Of a stretch of DNA of 64,000 nt, positions 8,773 through 16,470 are shown one piece after another; the first letter of the stretch is position 1; each line of letters begins with the position of its first letter. The translations under genes and the position numbers were made by a program. Under the pieces are notes generated by a model that did not search any database, was not told where the DNA came from, and saw nothing but the letters and a program-made list of their open reading frames with translations. Source of the DNA: Arthrobacter sp. efr-133-R2A-120 (GTDB lineage: Bacteria; Actinomycetota; Actinomycetes; Actinomycetales; Micrococcaceae); the NCBI RefSeq assembly GCF_030209835.1, contig NZ_JARVRF010000002.1, positions 145,704 to 209,703 on the forward strand, read 5' to 3'.

Positions 8773-8835
8773 GCGCGAACTGGCAGTAGATGCCCTCTGG
8801 CGGCCTCGTAAGGGGCATTAGCTGCCAGTTCGCGC
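8773..8835. repeat. Family A palindromic intergenic repeat, copy 1
   Basis: GCGCGAACTGGCAG at the left end and CTGCCAGTTCGCGC at the right end are exact reverse complements. The inner parts aGATGCCC and GGGGCATta are also largely complementary. A second copy with the same left end lies at 56674-56735. This copy is between the rplI terminator and the PhzF-like gene, ending about 35 bases before that gene's start. Confidence 0.75.
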
Positions 8836-8869
8836 TAAGGAAGACGGGGGAACTTGATAGCCTGCAGCG

Positions 8870-9721
8870 GTGACCCTTGAAACCATGCGCACCAGGCCCT
8901 TCTCGCAAGTGGATGTCTTCACTGACGTGCCGTACCTCGGCAATCCGCTCGCCGCCGTCGTCGATGCTGAAGGGCTCAGCGCAGACCAGATGCAGCACTT
9001 TGCCAACTGGACCAACTTGTCCGAGACCACCTTCCTGCTGACGCCGAGCGATCCTGCGGCCAATTACCGCGTCCGGATCTTCACGGGCAGCGAGGAATTT
9101 CCTTTCGCGGGGCATCCGACGCTCGGCTCGGCGCACGCGTGGTTGGCGGCCGGCGGAGTGCCGAAGCGGGAAGGGGTGCTGGTCCAGGAATGCGGCGCAG
9201 GATTGGTCAAGGTAAAGGTCGACGGCGGCCGCCTCGCCTTCGCTGCGCCGCCGCTGACCCGTTTCGGGCCCGTGGGCGAGGTAATCATGGAACAGTTGGC
9301 CGCCGGACTCCGGTTGCCCCAATCCGCGCTCTTGGATGCCTCGTGGCTGGTCAACGGCCCGCAATGGATCGGCGTGCTGCTCGAATCGGCCGAGCAGGTC
9401 CTTGGCCTCGAGCCGGACCTCGTGGCATTGGGGGATCTGAAGGTTGGTGTGATCGGCCCCCACGAACCGGGTGCCGGCGTCGATTTCGAAGTCCGGACAT
9501 TCATTCCGGGAGACGCAATGGTGGAGGACCCGGTCACGGGAAGCTTCAACGCGGGGATCGCTCAGTGGCTGATCGGCAGCGGCCGGGCTCCGGAGCAGTA
9601 CGTCGCCGCGCAGGGTACCGTGCTGGGCCGGGCGGGACGCATCCACGTCAAAGCGGAAGACGGCGAGATCTGGGTGGGCGGGACTTCGGTGATGTGCATC
9701 CAGGGGACCGTGCGGCTGTAG
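8870..9721 (+). CDS. PhzF family isomerase/epimerase-like protein
   Basis: This 283-residue protein belongs to the PhzF/diaminopimelate-epimerase fold family, whose members catalyse proton-shift isomerisations; most genomic members have unknown substrates. It begins with the typical RPFSQVDVFTDVPYLGNPLA and has the catalytic Glu in NLSETTFLL near residue 53. GHPTLGSAHAWL lies near residue 85, followed by the second-half motifs EDPVTGSFNAGIAQWL. The GTG at 8870 is used; an in-frame ATG at 8885 is a possible alternative. No phenazine genes are nearby, so a phenazine role is not implied. Confidence 0.9.
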   Translation: MTLETMRTRPFSQVDVFTDVPYLGNPLAAVVDAEGLSADQMQHFANWTNLSETTFLLTPSDPAANYRVRIFTGSEEFPFAGHPTLGSAHAWLAAGGVPKREGVLVQECGAGLVKVKVDGGRLAFAAPPLTRFGPVGEVIMEQLAAGLRLPQSALLDASWLVNGPQWIGVLLESAEQVLGLEPDLVALGDLKVGVIGPHEPGAGVDFEVRTFIPGDAMVEDPVTGSFNAGIAQWLIGSGRAPEQYVAAQGTVLGRAGRIHVKAEDGEIWVGGTSVMCIQGTVRL

Positions 9722-9757
9722 GGGGAATAAAAGGGGCGGGGCCACAGTTTGGGAGTA

Positions 9758-9775
9758 TAGATGCAAACGCATGTA
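9758..9775. promoter_or_regulatory. Palindromic operator candidate before FMN reductase gene
   Basis: The sequence TAgATGCaaacGCATgTA is a fully symmetric palindrome of two 7-base arms around AAAC, about 45 bases before the FMN reductase start. Outer AGTA and TACT extend it approximately. It is the size of a dimeric MarR/TetR-type site, but no regulator gene is adjacent, so the binding protein is unknown. Confidence 0.45.
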
Positions 9776-9819
9776 CTCTGGTTTGAAGCCATCGAACCAC
9801 CTAGCAACAGGAGACCGCC

Positions 9820-10446
9820 ATGGAGACCCGCCGCATAACCGTCCTTTCCGCCGGACTCGGCGTACCGTCGTCGAGCCGGCTTCTTGCAGACCAGCTCGCC
9901 GCGTCGGCCAGGCGCCAGCTTGGCGATGCCGGGTACGAGGTGCGGGTGGACGTTATCGAACTCCGGGACCTGGCCGTGGATATCGCCAACAACTTCGTCA
10001 CCGGCTATGCCGCACCGCGCCTCGCAGAGGCGATCGCCGGCGTCGAGGATTCCGATGGCATCATCGCCGTGACTCCCGTCTTCAGCGCCTCCTACAGCGG
10101 GCTGTTCAAGTCTTTCATCGACGTTCTGGACCCGAAGTCCCTGGACGGCAAGGCGGTTCTTCTCGGCGCCACGGGCGGCACCGACCGGCACCAAATGGTG
10201 CTCGACTACGCCATGCGTCCGCTCTTCACCTACCTTCGCACCCGGATTACCCAGACGTCCGTTTTCGCAGGACCCCAGGACTGGGGAAACACCGACGACG
10301 GCGCGTCGCCGCTATCGGTCCGCGTGGACCGGGCGGCGGGCGAGCTTGCCCAGCTCCTGGGCGGCGAACAGCCGCATCGCAAGGCGGACACGATGGAATC
10401 ACTGCCTTTTGAGCAGCTCCTCGCAGGGATCACCGCGGGACGCTAG
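9820..10446 (+). CDS. NAD(P)H-dependent FMN reductase (CE1759-like)
   Basis: This 208-residue flavodoxin-fold protein probably reduces FMN with NAD(P)H, often to serve a flavin-dependent monooxygenase. It begins TRRITVLSAGLGVPSSSRLL, the flavin phosphate-binding loop. The SxxYNxS-like region reads IIAVTPVFSASYSGLFKSFI near residues 81-100, followed by KAVLLGATGGTDRH near 111-124. This pattern matches the CE1759-type reductases that accompany luciferase-like monooxygenases, but no monooxygenase is adjacent here. AGGAGA at 9809 and the ATG at 9820 set the start. A palindrome upstream suggests its own regulation. Confidence 0.87.
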   Translation: METRRITVLSAGLGVPSSSRLLADQLAASARRQLGDAGYEVRVDVIELRDLAVDIANNFVTGYAAPRLAEAIAGVEDSDGIIAVTPVFSASYSGLFKSFIDVLDPKSLDGKAVLLGATGGTDRHQMVLDYAMRPLFTYLRTRITQTSVFAGPQDWGNTDDGASPLSVRVDRAAGELAQLLGGEQPHRKADTMESLPFEQLLAGITAGR

Positions 10447-10475
10447 GTCGAGCCTCGGCTCTCCCGCTCCTTGCG

Positions 10476-11051
10476 CTAGTCGTCCAGCAGCTCGATGAAC
10501 TCCCGGGCCTGCTTCATGCTGATGTCGGAATGCTTGGTCAGGGCCAACGCCGCGGCTTCGACGTCACCGCTCTTGGCCAGGGTGCGGATCCGTCCGTAGA
10601 TCTCGTCGTTGAGCATGTTGCTGCTCACTTCGCGCGTGACGTCGCCCTTGCTGACGATTGCCCGGTAACGGTAGGGGAAGCGCTCCGGCTCGTCGTCGTC
10701 GGGCATGAGGTCCTGCGGGGCGGGTTCGGGCTTGCGGAAGGGCTGCGGGTGCGCCGCAAGGGCGCCGACGGCGTCCCGTGAGGCGCGCAGGCCCTCTCCG
10801 GTGGCGCTGAGGTACAGCTTGATGGCCGCCATGGCCTGACCTTGGGCGATCAGGGAATACAGCTGGCGGTGTTGATCCTCGCTGAGCTTCGCGGCGGCTT
10901 CGCGGGCCAGCTCCACAGGGTCCACGGGTGCCTTGCCCGTGGCAGCATTGCCGCGGAGTTCCGTGGAGCGGCGGGAGAGCACACGGCTGATCAGCAGCAC
11001 GCCGACGACGACGGCCGCCAGGATCAAGACCGGAACGAGTAGGGATGACAT
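10476..11051 (-). CDS. Membrane-anchored protein with two L7/L12 C-domain-like segments
   Basis: The 191-residue protein has one N-terminal membrane helix (LLVPVLILAAVVVGVLLIS, residues 4-22). A cytoplasmic part follows in which two stretches resemble the C-terminal domain of ribosomal L7/L12: one near residues 68-95 (AMAAIKLYLSATGEGLRASR) and one at the C-terminus (DVEAAALALTKHSDISMKQA). They are separated by an acidic linker (DDDEPERFPYRYR). No function is established. The neighbour on the same strand, 3 bases away, has the same architecture, so the pair probably forms one operon and perhaps one complex. Confidence 0.75.
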   Translation of the reverse strand: MSSLLVPVLILAAVVVGVLLISRVLSRRSTELRGNAATGKAPVDPVELAREAAAKLSEDQHRQLYSLIAQGQAMAAIKLYLSATGEGLRASRDAVGALAAHPQPFRKPEPAPQDLMPDDDEPERFPYRYRAIVSKGDVTREVSSNMLNDEIYGRIRTLAKSGDVEAAALALTKHSDISMKQAREFIELLDD

Positions 11052-11054
11052 GCG

Positions 11055-11534
11055 CTAAAGCCGATCTATGTAGTTCTTGGCGGTCAACAAGTCCGAGTGG
11101 GTTTGCTGGCGCAGGAGCTTGATGGCCTGAATCTTCTGCCCGCTGCGGACCATGCCCTGCAATTGCAGGGCAAACTGTGGATTCAATTGCCCGTTGGGCA
11201 GGATGGGACCGTTGTAGCCGGCCTGGCCGACTCCCGGGCTGGCCCCGACTTGCGCCTTCAGCGCTGCCCGCGACTGGCTGTCCTGCTGGGACTGTTGCTG
11301 CGCATTCTGGCTGGGCCTTGTGGATGCATCGATGCGGGCCCTTGCAGCCGTCGCCGCCTGCACTTGGGCCGCCTGGTGGGCTGCCGAGCGGGCGGCCAGT
11401 TCCCGCTGATAGCGCTCGGCGTCGGACAACCCTGGGTTGCGTGGCTTGAATGCCGCCGTCAGGGCCCAAATCACAGCCACAAGGATGACAACGGGCATTG
11501 CGACCAGCAGTACATCCCCAATGGTGAAACCCAT
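11055..11534 (-). CDS. Membrane-anchored protein with L7/L12 C-domain-like segment
   Basis: A 159-residue protein with a single N-terminal membrane helix (VLLVAMPVVILVAVIWALTA, residues 8-27). A long Ala/Gln/Ser-rich, probably disordered or coiled segment follows at about 45-110. The C-terminal segment SGQKIQAIKLLRQQTHSDLL, continuing TAKNYIDRL, resembles the L7/L12 C-terminal helix pair. It lies 3 bases before the second protein of similar design. Function unknown. Divergent from dnaB, its start lies at the edge of the DnaA-box-rich region. Confidence 0.75.
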   Translation of the reverse strand: MGFTIGDVLLVAMPVVILVAVIWALTAAFKPRNPGLSDAERYQRELAARSAAHQAAQVQAATAARARIDASTRPSQNAQQQSQQDSQSRAALKAQVGASPGVGQAGYNGPILPNGQLNPQFALQLQGMVRSGQKIQAIKLLRQQTHSDLLTAKNYIDRL

Positions 11535-12150
11535 ACCTAGAGCTTATGCCAGAACGCGGTTATCCACAGCACATTCCTGCTTTGGCATAGCTTCTGAGAG
11601 CCGTCTGTCAAATTTTGGGATCGATTGTGGGGAGTATCACATTTTTGGCATATTTATCCCGCTTTGGGCCATTGGACGAGGGGTGAACTGTGGATTGCGT
11701 GTATCGGCCTGTGGATGATCCGTGGAAGAAAATACTTTTGATCCACATGGCGTGAAGAACGTTTTCCCAGTTCAGGGGCTATTTGCCACAAAAAGAATTT
11801 CTCTTTCCACAGGGTCATGCACAGACTGTGCACAAGTAGGGGTATGTATTCCACACTTTATCCACAGGCCCGGCTTGGTGCCTCGGAAAAGCAGGGCTAA
11901 CGTGGCTGAGTACCTGCTTTAGGTACTTGGAAAACCCCTGTTTCTTGTGGACGGCACCCTGGTGCCGTCGAAAAGCAGCGCGCCCGCGGACCTGTCTGTG
12001 GATAAGTTGTGGAAATCCCGGGGAACCCAAAATTGTCGGTGCCCTACGGAACAGTTTGGACCAGCCGGCATAAACGGCGCGGTCGGAGCAACCCACACCG
12101 GGGCAGTGGCCAACCGCACCGCCGGGAACAGTTATCTGCCGCGGTACACA
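11535..12150. promoter_or_regulatory. AT-enriched intergenic region with a DnaA-box-like cluster upstream of dnaB
   Basis: No credible gene lies in these 616 bases. Three perfect TTATCCACA boxes are present: 11560-11568 (+), 11858-11866 (+) and 11997-12005 (-). One-mismatch boxes are at 11710-11718 (-) and 11739-11747 (+). Weaker matches lie at 11689-11697 (-), 11782-11790, 11803-11811 and 11847-11855. The stretches 11605-11660 and 11725-11865 are clearly richer in A/T than the surrounding DNA. The dnaB promoter must also lie here. No dnaA, dnaN or rpmH gene is adjacent, so this is not the classic dnaA-dnaN origin. Confidence 0.7.
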
Positions 12151-12162
12151 ATGGAGGACGGC

Positions 12163-13548
12163 TTGTCAGTTACGCACTTGGATTCGATCGAGGGCGGCCG
12201 GACATCGGACGCCAGCCGCAAACCGCCGCAGGACATCCCTGCTGAGCAATCGGTTCTCGGCGGCATGATGCTCTCCAAGGACGCCATTGCGGACGTCGTG
12301 GAGATTGTCCGCGGCCATGACTTTTACCGTCCGGCCCACGAAACCATCTATGAGTCCATCATCGATCTCTACGGCCGCGGCGAACCCGCTGACGCCGTCA
12401 CGGTGTCCGATGAGCTCACCAAGCGCGGCGAGATCAACAGGATCGGCGGCCCCGCCTACCTGCACGAGCTCATCCAGACCGTGCCCACGGCGGCCAACGC
12501 AGGCTACTACGCTGAGATCGTTGCCGAACGCGCCGTCCTGCGCCGGCTCGTCAACGCCGGCACCAAGATCGTCCAGATGGGCTACGGCCAGGACGGAGAG
12601 GTGGAAGACCTCGTCAACCAGGCCCAGGCCGAGATCTACGCCGTGGCCGAACGCCGCACCGCGGAAGACTACGTGGCGCTCAAGGACGTCATGGAATCCA
12701 CCGTTGACGAGATCGAGGCATCCGGCCACCGCGGAGAGGGCATGACGGGCGTCCCCACCGGGTTCTACGAACTCGATGAGCTCACCCATGGTCTGCACCC
12801 GGGCCAGATGATTGTCATCGCCGCGCGCCCCGCCGTCGGTAAATCCACGTTCGCGCTTGACTTCGCCCGTTCCGCTGCCATCAAGAACAACCTCGCCACC
12901 GTGATGTTCTCCTTGGAAATGGGACGCAATGAAATCGCGATGCGCCTGCTGTCCGCCGAGGCCACCATTGGCCTCCAGGACCTTCGCAAAGGCACCATCA
13001 AGGACGAGCAGTGGTCCAAGATCGCCACCACCATGGGTCGCATGAACGACGCCCCGTTGTTCATTGATGACAGCCCCAATATGTCCCTCATGGAAATCAG
13101 GGCTAAGTGCCGCCGCCTGAAGCAGCAGCACGACCTCAAACTGGTGATCCTCGACTACCTCCAGCTCATGAGCTCCGGCAAGAAGGTGGAATCCCGCCAG
13201 CAGGAAGTCTCGGAATTCTCGCGTGCCCTCAAGCTGTTGGCCAAGGAGCTCCAGGTTCCGGTCATCGCGCTCTCGCAGCTCAACCGTGGATCCGAGCAGC
13301 GCCAGGACAAGCGGCCCATGGTCTCGGACCTCCGTGAATCAGGCTCCATCGAACAGGACGCCGACATGGTCATCCTGCTTCATCGCGAGGACGTCTACGA
13401 CAAAGAATCCCCTCGCGCCGGCGAAGCCGACATCCTCATCGCCAAGCACCGTAACGGTCCCACCAAGGACATCGTGGTTGCGTTCCAGGGCCATTATTCC
13501 CGCTTCGCCAATATGGCGGGCGAGACCGGCGGCGGCGGTGGGTTCTAG
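12163..13548 (+). CDS. dnaB: Replicative DNA helicase DnaB
   Basis: This is the hexameric 5'-3' helicase that unwinds DNA at replication forks. Starting at TTG 12163 it has 461 residues, a normal length with no intein. The N-terminal domain begins PPQDIPAEQSVLGGMMLSKD. The RecA-like core has Walker A ARPAVGKST near residue 222, the Walker B region LVILDYLQLM and the QLNRGSEQR arginine region, and ends in a Gly-rich FANMAGETGGGGGF tail. The frame is open to 11947, but GGAGG at 12153-12157 sits 5 bases before TTG 12163 and overlaps the in-frame ATG 12151, so TTG is preferred. The promoter region carries a DnaA-box cluster. Confidence 0.96.
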   Translation: MSVTHLDSIEGGRTSDASRKPPQDIPAEQSVLGGMMLSKDAIADVVEIVRGHDFYRPAHETIYESIIDLYGRGEPADAVTVSDELTKRGEINRIGGPAYLHELIQTVPTAANAGYYAEIVAERAVLRRLVNAGTKIVQMGYGQDGEVEDLVNQAQAEIYAVAERRTAEDYVALKDVMESTVDEIEASGHRGEGMTGVPTGFYELDELTHGLHPGQMIVIAARPAVGKSTFALDFARSAAIKNNLATVMFSLEMGRNEIAMRLLSAEATIGLQDLRKGTIKDEQWSKIATTMGRMNDAPLFIDDSPNMSLMEIRAKCRRLKQQHDLKLVILDYLQLMSSGKKVESRQQEVSEFSRALKLLAKELQVPVIALSQLNRGSEQRQDKRPMVSDLRESGSIEQDADMVILLHREDVYDKESPRAGEADILIAKHRNGPTKDIVVAFQGHYSRFANMAGETGGGGGF

Positions 13549-13605
13549 GGCGGTAGTGGCCGCCGACTAGGTAAAGGGTGTCCGGAGAACCCGGAACGAT
13601 GGACG

Positions 13606-14433
13606 CTAGCCCTCAACCAGCGCACGCATCCGATCACTCGTAGGCGTGCCCGGTACCGGTGCGTACATCACGAGGTGCAGCTCCGGCGCATCCGAGGGCG
13701 CCAGACGGTGCTGCTCAAAGACCAGTTCGCCGACCGCGGGATGCAGGAACACGCGCTGCCTGGACGCGAAGCGCTCCACGCCGCGGTCCGCCCAGAGTTT
13801 CGCGAACTCCGGACTGGCCTCGATCAGCCGGTTGATCAGCGTGGTGTGGGCGGCGGAGCCGAGCCGGGCACCTGCCTCCGCCCGGAACTCGGCGACGAAA
13901 TGGCGTGACGTCTCTTCCCAATCGGGCAGCATCTCGCGCAGGTGCGGGTCTGTGAAGATCAGCCACAAGAGGTTTCTGTCGGCCAGGTCGACGGCGGCGA
14001 TTCGCGAATACAGGCCGGCATAGGCGCGGTTCCAGCCGGCGATCCCCCAGTCCGGGGCCACTGCAAAGGCGGGGAAGTCAACAGAGTCGAGCAGCCGCTT
14101 CACGTGCGCCGGAGGTTCCTCGATCACTGCCACCTCGGCATCCGGCACGGGGGCATAGCCGCCCAATGCCAGCAGGTAGGACTTCTCGGCACCGGTGAGG
14201 CCAAGCACTCGTGCAATCGCCTCGAGCACCTGCCGGGAGGCATTGATTTCGCGGCCCTGTTCGAGCCAGGTGTACCAAGTGACGCTGACCGCGGCGAACG
14301 AAGCGACCTCTTCGCGGCGAAGCCCGAGGGTGCGGCTCCGTCCAATCGGCGGCAGCCCCAACTCCGCCCGCACCAGGTTTCCTCGCCTGTCGCGCAGGAA
14401 TTGGCCCAACTCCCGCCTGCGCTCCTCACTCAT
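13606..14433 (-). CDS. XRE-family regulator with MmyB-like ligand-binding domain
   Basis: The 275-residue transcription factor has an N-terminal helix-turn-helix (LGLRREEVASFAAVSVTWYT near residues 37-56, then LEQGREINAS). It also has the larger C-terminal MmyB-type domain, which in characterised relatives binds a fatty-acid-like ligand. I chose the Met at 14433 (MSEERRRELG) because the upstream extension is not family-like. It is divergent from ilvD with 77 bases between the two starts, so it may control ilvD as well as itself. Its ligand is unknown. Confidence 0.85.
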   Translation of the reverse strand: MSEERRRELGQFLRDRRGNLVRAELGLPPIGRSRTLGLRREEVASFAAVSVTWYTWLEQGREINASRQVLEAIARVLGLTGAEKSYLLALGGYAPVPDAEVAVIEEPPAHVKRLLDSVDFPAFAVAPDWGIAGWNRAYAGLYSRIAAVDLADRNLLWLIFTDPHLREMLPDWEETSRHFVAEFRAEAGARLGSAAHTTLINRLIEASPEFAKLWADRGVERFASRQRVFLHPAVGELVFEQHRLAPSDAPELHLVMYAPVPGTPTSDRMRALVEG

Positions 14434-14510
14434 TCCACTAAATCTAGCACTGCCACTACTAGTACCAAGAGCGTCTTCAACCCCCGCTATTCGGCTGATT
14501 GACTGGTGAG

Positions 14511-16379
14511 ATGCCTCAACTCCGTTCACGAACAGTCACCCACGGCCGCAACATGGTCGGCGCACGAGCCTTGCTCCGTGCCGCCGGTGTGAAAGGGTCC
14601 GACTTCGGAAAGCCGATCATCGCCGTCGCGAACAGCTTCACCGAATTCGTCCCCGGACACACGCACCTTCAGCCAGTCGGACGCATCGTCTCCGACGCCA
14701 TCATCGAGGCAGGTGGCATCCCGCGCGAGTTCAACACCATCGCCGTGGATGACGGCATCGCCATGGGACACGGCGGCATGCTCTACTCTCTGCCGTCCCG
14801 CGAACTGATCGCCGATTCGGTCGAGTACATGGTCAACGCCCACTGTGCCGACGCGCTCATCTGCATCTCGAATTGCGACAAGATCACTCCCGGCATGCTG
14901 ATGGCCGCGCTTCGCTTGAACATTCCCACGGTCTTTGTCAGCGGGGGGCCGATGGAGGGTGGCACCGCCGTCCTGGTCGATGGCACCGTGCGCAAGCGCC
15001 TGAACCTGATCTCCGCGATCGCCGACTCCGTGGACGAAAGCGTCTCTGACGCCGATCTGCTCACCTTGGAAGAAAACGCGTGTCCCACCTGTGGTTCCTG
15101 CTCGGGGATGTTCACTGCCAACTCGATGAACTGCCTCACCGAGGCGCTCGGGCTCTCGCTGCCGGGTAACGGCACGACGCTCGCCACCCACACCGCCCGC
15201 CGCGACCTCTACGAGGACGCGGGCAAAGCCATCGTCGACATCACCAACGCGCACTACTTCGACGGCGACGATTCCGTTCTGCCCCGGTCCATCGCGGGCC
15301 GCGAGGCGTTCGAGAACGCGATGACAATGGACATCGCAATGGGCGGCTCATCCAACACCATCCTGCATTTGCTCGCCGCCGCCCAGGAAGCCGAACTGGA
15401 CTTCACCCTCGAGGACATCGACGCCATCTCGCGCCGCACCCCGTGCTTGTCCAAGGTGGCGCCCAACGGCACCTACCTGATCGAAGACGTCCACCGTGCC
15501 GGCGGGATCCCAGCCATCATGGGCGAACTGGACCGCGGCGGGATGCTCAATCACAACGTACGCTCCGTGCACAGCCCAGACCTGCGCTCCTGGCTGGACG
15601 CCTGGGACATCCGCGGCGGCCAGGCGAGCGACGAGGCCGCCGAACTCTTCCACGCGGCCCCCGGCTGTGTCCGCTCCGCTACGGCCTTCTCCCAGTCGGA
15701 GCGCTGGGAGAGCTTGGACACCGACGCCGAGAACGGCTGCGTCCGCTCGATCGCCAACGCCCACACCGTGGAAGGCGGCCTGGCCGTGCTCCGAGGCAAC
15801 ATCTCGCTCGATGGATGCGTCGTGAAGACCGCCGGCGTGGATGAGTCGATCTTCCGCTTCTCCGGCCCCGCCGTGGTTTTCGAATCGCAGGATGACGCCG
15901 TGGAGGCAATCTTGAGCAAACGAATCGTCGAGGGCGACGTCGTCGTCATTCGATACGAGGGCCCGCGCGGCGGCCCTGGCATGCAGGAAATGCTCTACCC
16001 GACGTCATTCCTGAAGGGTCTCGGGCTCGGGGCGAAGTGCGCCCTCATCACCGACGGACGATTCTCCGGGGGGACCTCCGGGCTATCGATCGGCCACATC
16101 TCTCCCGAAGCCGCCGCAGGAGGAGCGATCGCCCTCATCGAGGACGGCGACACGATTTCCATCGACATTCCCGCCCGCTCGATCACTGTTGAGGTGCCCG
16201 ACGACGAGCTTGACCGCCGTCGCGCACTGCTTGAGGCGACCACAGGCTACCGGCCGCGCAACCGCGAACGCGCTGTCTCGCCAGCGCTGCGCGCATACGC
16301 GGCGTTCGCGCTTTCGGCGGACAAGGGAGCCGTGCGGCACGTGCCCTTGGAATCAGTACCTGCGGCTATCAGCCGCTAG
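14511..16379 (+). CDS. ilvD: Dihydroxy-acid dehydratase
   Basis: IlvD dehydrates 2,3-dihydroxy-3-methylbutanoate and its isoleucine-pathway homologue to the 2-oxo acids, using an iron-sulfur cluster. The 622-residue protein starts [20 protein letters not shown], as in the Escherichia coli type. Cluster-binding cysteines appear in [12 protein letters not shown] and [20 protein letters not shown], followed by [11 protein letters not shown]. The C-terminal half contains [20 protein letters not shown] and [20 protein letters not shown]. The ATG at 14511 gives the family start; an in-frame TTG lies at 14499. No other branched-chain biosynthesis gene is nearby. A related sugar-acid dehydratase activity cannot be fully excluded, but the motifs favour IlvD. 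Confidence 0.93.
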   Translation: MPQLRSRTVTHGRNMVGARALLRAAGVKGSDFGKPIIAVANSFTEFVPGHTHLQPVGRIVSDAIIEAGGIPREFNTIAVDDGIAMGHGGMLYSLPSRELIADSVEYMVNAHCADALICISNCDKITPGMLMAALRLNIPTVFVSGGPMEGGTAVLVDGTVRKRLNLISAIADSVDESVSDADLLTLEENACPTCGSCSGMFTANSMNCLTEALGLSLPGNGTTLATHTARRDLYEDAGKAIVDITNAHYFDGDDSVLPRSIAGREAFENAMTMDIAMGGSSNTILHLLAAAQEAELDFTLEDIDAISRRTPCLSKVAPNGTYLIEDVHRAGGIPAIMGELDRGGMLNHNVRSVHSPDLRSWLDAWDIRGGQASDEAAELFHAAPGCVRSATAFSQSERWESLDTDAENGCVRSIANAHTVEGGLAVLRGNISLDGCVVKTAGVDESIFRFSGPAVVFESQDDAVEAILSKRIVEGDVVVIRYEGPRGGPGMQEMLYPTSFLKGLGLGAKCALITDGRFSGGTSGLSIGHISPEAAAGGAIALIEDGDTISIDIPARSITVEVPDDELDRRRALLEATTGYRPRNRERAVSPALRAYAAFALSADKGAVRHVPLESVPAAISR

Positions 16380-16393
16380 TAACCGGCAGTCCG

Positions 16394-16435
16394 TAAGGTG
16401 CAATGGCCACCGCTGGGGGTGGCCACTGCACCTTA
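16394..16435. terminator. Bidirectional hairpin between convergent genes
   Basis: TAAGGTGCAaTGGCCACC (16394-16411) pairs with GGTGGCCAcTGCACCTTA (16418-16435), 17 of 18 positions, around a six-base loop. It separates the convergent ilvD and thioesterase genes. There is no long T run, so termination is inferred from position and stem strength. Confidence 0.65.
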
Positions 16436-16470
16436 GGGCACTTCGCCATGGATCGGTGTTTGGGCGTCGC

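Noticed and set aside
8870..9721. A phenazine biosynthesis gene
   Set aside because: The protein is PhzF-like, but no other phz gene is present and most PhzF-family proteins are unrelated to phenazines.
11535..12162. The chromosomal replication origin oriC between dnaA and dnaN
   Set aside because: DnaA-box-like sites are dense, but neither dnaA, dnaN nor rpmH flanks the region, and dnaB promoters can carry DnaA boxes. I report it as a box cluster, not as oriC.
16396..16436. A small-RNA gene between ilvD and the thioesterase gene
   Set aside because: The only structure is one strong hairpin between convergent genes, better explained as a bidirectional terminator.
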